Under the pieces are notes generated by a model. It did not search any database. It had not been told where the DNA came from and saw nothing but the letters and a program-made list of their open reading frames with translations. A DNA stretch of 64,000 bases. Source: Paraktedonobacter sp964250225. GTDB taxonomy: Bacteria > Chloroflexota > Ktedonobacteria > Ktedonobacterales > Ktedonobacteraceae. The stretch spans positions 1 to 64,000 of the forward strand of contig CAXUEY010000001.1 of assembly GCA_964250225.1 (NCBI GenBank), given 5' to 3'. The translations under genes and the position numbers were made by a program. This document shows, one piece after another, positions 63,632 to 64,000 of the stretch (positions are counted from its first letter, which is position 1; each line of letters opens with the position of its first letter).

Positions 63632-64000
63632 TTAGAGAGATTCTATTTCTAAACCATATGTTTGCATTGTATGCACAAAACCAGCGAAGTTGTTATACAG
63701 TTCGGCCTGGATACCCACGCTTTGCGCCGTTGCCACATTGATGGGGGTGTCGTCCCAGAACAGCATCTCTTCAGCCTGATATCCATCGAGTTCACGGAGA
63801 ATGCTCGCAAAAAAGGCGGCCTCGCTTTTCATACAACCAAGATCGACCGAAGAGAACATGCCATCAAACACATCCACGAGGCCCATCTCGTGCTGGAGAT
63901 ACGCGGTGCGATAACGTTCCTGCTGCGTGGCGATATAGCACGTGATACCGCGCTGCCTCAATTGCTGCACGACCTGGATAAGCCGTGCATCGATGGTGCG
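63632..64000 (-). CDS. HAD-family hydrolase, partial (runs off the window)
   Basis: The leftward frame continues to the right edge with no start visible. The last 123 or so residues include a cap-side helix (MQQLRQRGITCYIATQQE), a VDLGCMKSEAAFF motif III lysine, and FWDDTPINVATAQSVGIQAELY (motif IV). It is a haloacid dehalogenase-type phosphatase of REG-2/YihX-like type; substrate unknown. The N-terminal DxD motif lies outside the window. Confidence 0.75.
   Translation of the reverse strand, partial: RTIDARLIQVVQQLRQRGITCYIATQQERYRTAYLQHEMGLVDVFDGMFSSVDLGCMKSEAAFFASILRELDGYQAEEMLFWDDTPINVATAQSVGIQAELYNNFAGFVHTMQTYGLEIESL

Noticed and set aside
1..64000. tRNA and rRNA genes
   Set aside because: I read through for T-loop (GGTTCGAATCC-like) sequences and rRNA landmarks and found no candidate with a full cloverleaf.

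Overview
The window looks like a draft-assembly piece of a bacterial chromosome from the phylum Chloroflexota, probably class Ktedonobacteria. That placement is inference. It rests on moderately high GC, a bacterial CDC48-type double AAA ATPase, a Ser/Thr kinase and membrane proteins carrying zinc ribbons and long Pro/Gln-rich linkers, and a Gram-positive-like LexA with lipobox lipoproteins. No rRNA gene fixes the taxonomy. I saw no rRNA, tRNA, CRISPR array, phage or replication origin. Four assembly gaps are present: two of 10 N (29499-29508, 42618-42627) and two of 100 N (48342-48441, 57731-57830). The last two fall inside tandemly repeated coding sequence.

Layout. 1-3.4 kb: an orphan NrfD/PsrC-like membrane subunit, an inverted truncated paralogue of it, and a polytopic membrane protein. 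3.7-15 kb: CDC48-like ATPase, a luciferase-like oxidoreductase, then signalling genes (single receiver domain, HTH-GAF protein, NtrC-like regulator, PAS/GAF histidine kinase), and a DEAD-box helicase. 15.2-18.9 kb: a MerR - MFS exporter - lipoate-ligase-like - PIG-L deacetylase run behind a promoter with a MerR-like dyad. 19-21.2 kb: a membrane protein with a disordered tail, and lexA. 21.4-26.2 kb: a catabolic-looking operon of LLM oxidoreductase, fused FAD monooxygenase/old-yellow-enzyme protein (2-aminobenzoyl-CoA or salicylyl-CoA type), SDR and enoyl-CoA hydratase. 26.2-28.5 kb: a graveyard of three broken genes (FtsX-like permease, NmrA-like, xanthine dehydrogenase large subunit).

28.6-38.9 kb is housekeeping and accessory: RidA, a cysteine-cluster protein, a lipoprotein, a nucleoside phosphorylase-like enzyme, an M48 protease, a histone-deacetylase-like enzyme, an APH-like kinase, a membrane-tethered phosphate-binding-like protein and a sulfite-oxidase-like enzyme. 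39-42.5 kb holds the most unusual gene: a beta-CASP metallo-beta-lactamase RNase-like protein extended by three copies of a domain I do not recognise. 43-48.7 kb: Ser/Thr kinase, a probable TnpB remnant, a PKD protein and a zinc-ribbon multipass protein. 49-56.4 kb: 3-hydroxyacyl-CoA dehydrogenase, glutaredoxin-like and DUF2085 pair, an mtaB - GNAT - Vgb-like - threonine aldolase series, and YjbQ. 56.6-64 kb: two secreted proteins (one made of GFNRV pentapeptide repeats), an epoxide hydrolase, an AlkZ-like protein, an IS630 transposase tail, an Agl23-like glycosyltransferase, and a HAD hydrolase cut by the window end.

Most genes have a clear Shine-Dalgarno sequence. Where the longest frame began far upstream of it, I moved the start to the codon with the best ribosome site and family alignment.
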